Assembly (NCBI GenBank): GCA_964058805.1
Contig: CAXKVV010000203.1
Location: 1 to 37,090 of the forward strand
Source: Schoenoplectus triqueter
Lineage: Eukaryota; Streptophyta; Magnoliopsida; Poales; Cyperaceae
Length of the DNA stretch: 37,090 bases
Direction of reading: 5' to 3'
The translations under genes were made by a program, and so were the position numbers. Each line of letters starts with the position of its first letter. Within the stretch, counting starts at the first letter, position 1. This document shows positions 33,215 to 37,090 of the stretch, in pieces. The notes below the pieces were generated by a model. The model ran no database searches. It saw nothing but the letters and a program-made list of their open reading frames with translations, and was not told the DNA's origin.

Positions 33215-34867
33215 AAATTTCAACGACTTTTTTATGAAAATTCAGATTTATTAAAATTATATCATATGAAAAGTATTATATAAGTAAATCTGATTATTTT
33301 ATTTTAATTCAGATACTTATTTTAGAAATATTATGGAAATATCTAGATACATAGCTCATATTTAATATTTTTCTCATCATTATTTTGGATGAATAGATCA
33401 ATAAAATGAGCCTCTTCTCCGATTTTTTCTTAATTGTACATGAAAATTATTCATTAAGATTTTGAACTTCTACGAACTAATTTCAAATTTTGTACAAGTT
33501 CTTACGTTTTGAAAGTTCTAAAATATGAATATATATGAGTTGAAAGAGTTTCAACGACTTTGTAATGAATATCCAATTAAAATTAAAATTATTTTAAATT
33601 TAATACACATTCTACTTATATACGAATGTTCTAGAATTTGAAACTTATCACTGTGCTTATAACTTTGTGAGTGCTCAGTTACTAAAAAAAAAAAGAAATT
33701 CCTTTTGACATGTTCCATTCGCACTGACCTAATGCTGTCCACCTCTTGAATAATATAAATGGAGATGTACATTATTAACCACATAAAAAAGCTGCTCAAA
33801 TTATTTTTCCGTAAGCGCCTTCATCAGCAAGTATTCTGATTTCTTCCCTGTTTAAAAATAATAATAAAAAAAACTAGTACTGTGACCTATGCAAATCTTG
33901 AATAATCTACAAGTCATAACTAAATCAGACTGAGTTGAATTTGTCCACTCGTACAATAAATATACGAGTTTCCTTTTCAGAATGACGTATCACGAGCACA
34001 AAATGGTTTACATGTGAACTCTCGTTAAACACCAACGATTTCTTGGTAAAATCATTAAATTTGTTGGTTCAAAAGTTTGATCGCATGTGAACATGTAATC
34101 ACCAGCACAATCATTAATTGGATTCAAAGTGTTCATATTGAGTAACAACTTGACATCCTGTTGTTCAAGAAATAAGGGCATTAATTTTGAAATCCAATAA
34201 TCGATTGAAAGTAAAAAAAAAACAGTATTTTTGACATAATAATAATAAAAAAAATTGGTGAGAAACGACTTGCAAAATCCAATTATCGAAAACAAGATTT
34301 GCATTTGCCAGCTCCGAGGAAGTCAACATCCCCAAACTCCGTTGACCCGCATGGACAACCCGATCCGATATCTGACGTGTCGGACTTTGGTAGATTTATA
34401 TAACTTCGGAAGTCTCAAACGGTGAAATGGGGCTTATTGGATCGCATCCGGGTTAGTTATCCCCTCCGATGGTTTAGACATCTAAAATTGGAATCCGGCA
34501 GTTACGTGCAACCACGTCTCCGTGTAATCCTCTCCTCTGTGGCTCTATAGTACCTCTCAAGCGAACATGCTGTCGAAGCTTCTATGCTTATGGGTCCCAT
34601 GTGCATTCTAATGGATAAAGGAACTTCCATATTTATGCAACACAGGATCTTTTCACAGGGAATCAGCGACTGTTGCTCTGACAACGACCTGTTCTCTGTT
34701 GATCTCCCTTTCCTATACTTCCCGCGCTTCTCCGGTCTTTTCTTCGTCTCCTCCTCTCCTCTCCTCTCCCCGTCGCTTTCTCTTCTACCTTTCGCCGCCG
34801 CCTCCAATAAACCGTCAGGTCTACCACACATTGCCACGTGTCCATCGAGCTCGCCCTTCTCTTCGCC
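33215..34867. other. Intergenic DNA and promoter/5' UTR of the right-hand gene
   Basis: AT-rich to about 34300, then clearly more GC-rich, with C/T-rich sequence (34720-34810) just before the ATG at 34868, as expected for a leader. Overlapping open frames on both strands at 34502-34934 are compositional. No TATA box can be fixed. Confidence 0.5.
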
Positions 34868-37090
34868 ATGGCGAGCCGATCTTCCTCCCCAGGATCCCAT
34901 GATGGTTCCAGTAAGCTCATTTTGTTTCTCATAATTTCAATTTTTGTTCATTCGACATTAGTCGTTTTTTGAATTCAATGTTTTCGTGGTATGTTTGAAC
35001 GCTATATATGTTTTGATATTATTTTATATTATCAATCCATCTTTTGTCTGCGCTTTGGTTTTTTTGGATATTTAGTATGTTAATGTTCTGATTTCTATTG
35101 CTGTATTGGTCAATTTTGCAATATCTAAAGGTAAATAAAAATTAAATTCAGCTATGGGTATTGAAAATTTATGAAGGGTTCACAAGATAGAGAAATTTAA
35201 TCTTCATCGTTAGATATTCCAGTGTTTCTTCGTGGTTTTCGTTTTTTGACTTTATGTTGGTTGAGCCCCTCAGAAGAAGAAAAAATACGGTAGTTCAGCA
35301 ATTTTCTTCTTTCAGTATCTTTTTTGTTTTTGTTGAACGAAAATAGGAACCAATAAAGTCTATGTCCAATTTTCCATTTCGATCAACTTCAGCTACTTTT
35401 TATGGAAATAGTTCATCTATGAAGGATTGGTACAGGAGCACCAAAATCAAATTTCATTATTGTCAATATTCTAATTCAGGTATTTTGTCCAATTTATGCC
35501 AGTGAAGAGCTTAATTAAGAATTCATTATACTTTAAAAAAAGGATATTTGTTATATTCTTTGCAAAAAATAAATTGAAAAATAGTTCCATGCCAAGGATT
35601 GCAATCTCACCTGTTAGTGCTGGCACCAGGGCGTTGAAAGCGTTACAGAGGTGATTGTCTATGCCAGCCCTTTATGTTGGCGTTACGACCAAAATGTTTT
35701 TCCATAAAGCTTCAATTCAGCTGTAAATCACCAAGTAAGAACAAATCAAGCAATAGGAATCAGCACCAATCGGTACCGTACTGGACTGTATTGCAATAAA
35801 TTGCAATCCTTGGTTAATGCTTCCAAAATAAAAACATTGGGTAAGTGTGCACCGGTACCGTGCCGGTACCAAAGTAGTACCTGACTGGTACGGTACCGAA
35901 GTCTGTGATTAAGCCCTGATTCTCAATTTGTAATTTGGTACAGAACCTTCAACTCCTACTACCCCTACAACACCCAGGGGATGGTTTGCCTCGCAACTTC
36001 CATCAAGCCCGGTATTTCATGATGTGTTTCAACCAAGGCCTACTAGCTATGCTCAGGCTGTTGCTAATAGTGCCAGAACTCCACTTTTGTCTAGCCCTAG
36101 ACTACCATCAGAATTAGCTAGGTCAGAGTTGGGTGCTGATAGTTTTGAAGTAAGTCATCTTTTATTACTGCACTATGTTGTACTTTTCTACTGTTTTCTC
36201 TGGTATAAAATTTTGTGCCAATTTAAATTGTCTGATCTGATTCAATTTTATAGCTTTGATCTAAGACCACTCTTTGAAGGAGTTGAGTTTCATTTCACCT
36301 TGTAAAGTAATTATTTCTGCATGTAGGTTTCAGCATTCCTGTGTAAGTTTTTTTTAGGAAAAACTTAGATTTTTCCTAAAATTTGTTTAGTTTAGTAGTT
36401 TTATCTTAGTCATTAATGCTTAATAACATGGAACTATTTACCATACTTGTGTGGTGTAGCATTAATGACACTGTGACCTTTATCAGGGCCAACCTACTCA
36501 AGCGATTGTTAGTTTTGCTAGTGGCCTTTTAGAAGATCTTGAAAACAGGAAAGGCATTGAATTGCCTCAAGTAAGCAGTTCAATTTCTCTCCTTCTTAAT
36601 TTTTGCAAGCAATTTTCTTATCAGTGTAATTTCTTGTATGGTCTACCAAACTTTGGCAATGCCATCAAACATATTTTACTCTTTAATTTTCTCTTTTATT
36701 TGTGTAGACTCATTTTCTTGCTTGTGTGTTGTGCAGTGTGTATCTGTCTTGTTGGAAAAAGCTATTCAAGAACTTAAAAGACATTGTATCTGTCTTGTGT
36801 GTAAACTCATTTTCTTGCTTGTGTGTTATGCAGCGTGTATCTGTCTTGTTGAAAAAAGCCATGCTAGAACTTGAAAGACGTATTGTATCCTATTCAGAAC
36901 ATATCCGAAATGTAAGATTTATATACATATTTTTTTTGTTTGTGTATATGATTCAGTGGTTCAAACTCTATAACATCAGTTTCTTTAACTGTGTTACTGT
37001 CATGACATATTGTCATGCAATTGGTTCACTTTAAGTCTAGTTTTCTTTTAACTATTTTTGAATTGAAAGTTTCTTGTTCTAAAAAGACAG
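34868..37090 (+). CDS. Unrecognised gene, first four coding exons (3' end outside window)
   Basis: Predicted exons: 34868-34910, 35944-36149, 36487-36570 and 36834-36911, all with GT-AG boundaries and a continuous frame of 137 codons. The protein starts MASRSSSPGSHDG, then a Thr/Pro-rich TPTTPTTPRGWFASQLPSSP. Next come YAQAVANSARTPLLSSPRLP and SELARSELGADSFE, and a helical segment VSFASGLLEDLENRKGIELP and RVSVLLKKAMLELERRIVSY, with SEHIRN at the last donor. The Ser/Pro/Thr-rich head is probably disordered. The charged helical end looks like the start of a coiled coil and recalls linkers before coiled coils in some plant kinesin-14 proteins, but that is a weak memory match only. Intron 1 (34911-35943) holds a small TIR element. 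Intron 3 contains a duplicated copy of exon 4. ATG context GCCATGGCG is strong. Confidence 0.72.
35592..35813. mobile_element. Small TIR element within intron 1 of the right-hand gene
   Basis: CCAAGGATTGCAAT at 35592 is matched by its exact reverse complement ATTGCAATCCTTGG ending at 35813. The interior and right flank are rich in CGGTACCGTAC-type palindromes (35770-35900). About 222 bases, non-coding; no clear target duplication. Confidence 0.5.
36701..36894 (+). repeat. 97-bp tandem duplication spanning intron end and exon 4
   Basis: Unit 1 (36701-36797) and unit 2 (36798-36894) are offset by 97 bases. Both contain ACTCATTTTCTTGCTTGTGT, a TGCAG splice acceptor (36736 and 36833) and the start of the exon, GTGTATCTGTCTTGTTG. 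Unit 2 gives the coding exon. Unit 1 has several substitutions (for example Arg to Cys at the first codon). Confidence 0.88.

Noticed and set aside
34502..34934. Overlapping open frames on both strands before the right-hand gene
   Set aside because: C/T-rich leader composition avoids stops on both strands; no domain is seen, and the plus-strand frames cross the good GT donor at 34911.
36737..36833. A genuine extra coding exon at the first duplicated acceptor
   Set aside because: No good donor closes it and the frame runs to a stop in the second unit; the copy from 36834 fits far better.

Overview
The window looks like nuclear DNA of a flowering plant, almost certainly a dicot. It is AT-rich, has GT-AG introns, and carries a chloroplast-targeted ferredoxin gene, a DUF761 gene and a SWIM/RING gene. 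Between the genes it is dense with short DNA-transposon relics. I cannot name the genus from sequence alone. No bacterial, viral or CRISPR-type content was seen.

Gene layout. (1) An intronless SWIM-RING gene on + at 1608-2339. (2) A six-exon gene on - at 2984-4312 encoding ferredoxin C2 (FdC2), convergent with gene 1; I rebuilt all five splice junctions and the four Fe-S cysteines. (3) A gene on - at 7893-9284 for a single-pass membrane protein with a long acidic Asn/Glu-rich repetitive tail; a 5'-UTR intron puts its likely first exon at 10193 and above. (4) A DUF761 gene on + at 16889-17467 whose promoter/leader carries a 60-70 bp tandem duplication. (5) The first four coding exons of an unrecognised gene on + from 34868, running off the right edge. 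These genes look independent; nothing suggests a shared pathway.

Transposon layer. At 4820-6083 a Mutator-like element with ~150 bp terminal inverted repeats (TIRs) carries a frameshifted pentatricopeptide-repeat (PPR) gene fragment (Pack-MULE type). From 17.7 to 33.2 kb there are six copies of a ~400 bp palindromic MITE. Its ends contain the self-complementary core GTGCTTCGCGAAGCAC, and its best copies sit inside (TA)n microsatellites. Two copies (17713-18117 and 21656-22060) look young; the others form a decay series. Further elements are a second palindromic MITE family (7168-7512 and 28711-29050, opposite orientations), a third TIR family with three copies, a lone palindromic element at 23216, a ~361 bp non-autonomous Helitron candidate (18752-19112) and a SINE-like tRNA-derived sequence near 14.0 kb.

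No complete multi-gene novel system was found. The most distinctive items are the microsatellite-associated palindromic MITE cluster, the gene-fragment-carrying MULE, and a 97 bp tandem duplication that copies a 3' splice site and most of an exon in the right-hand gene.
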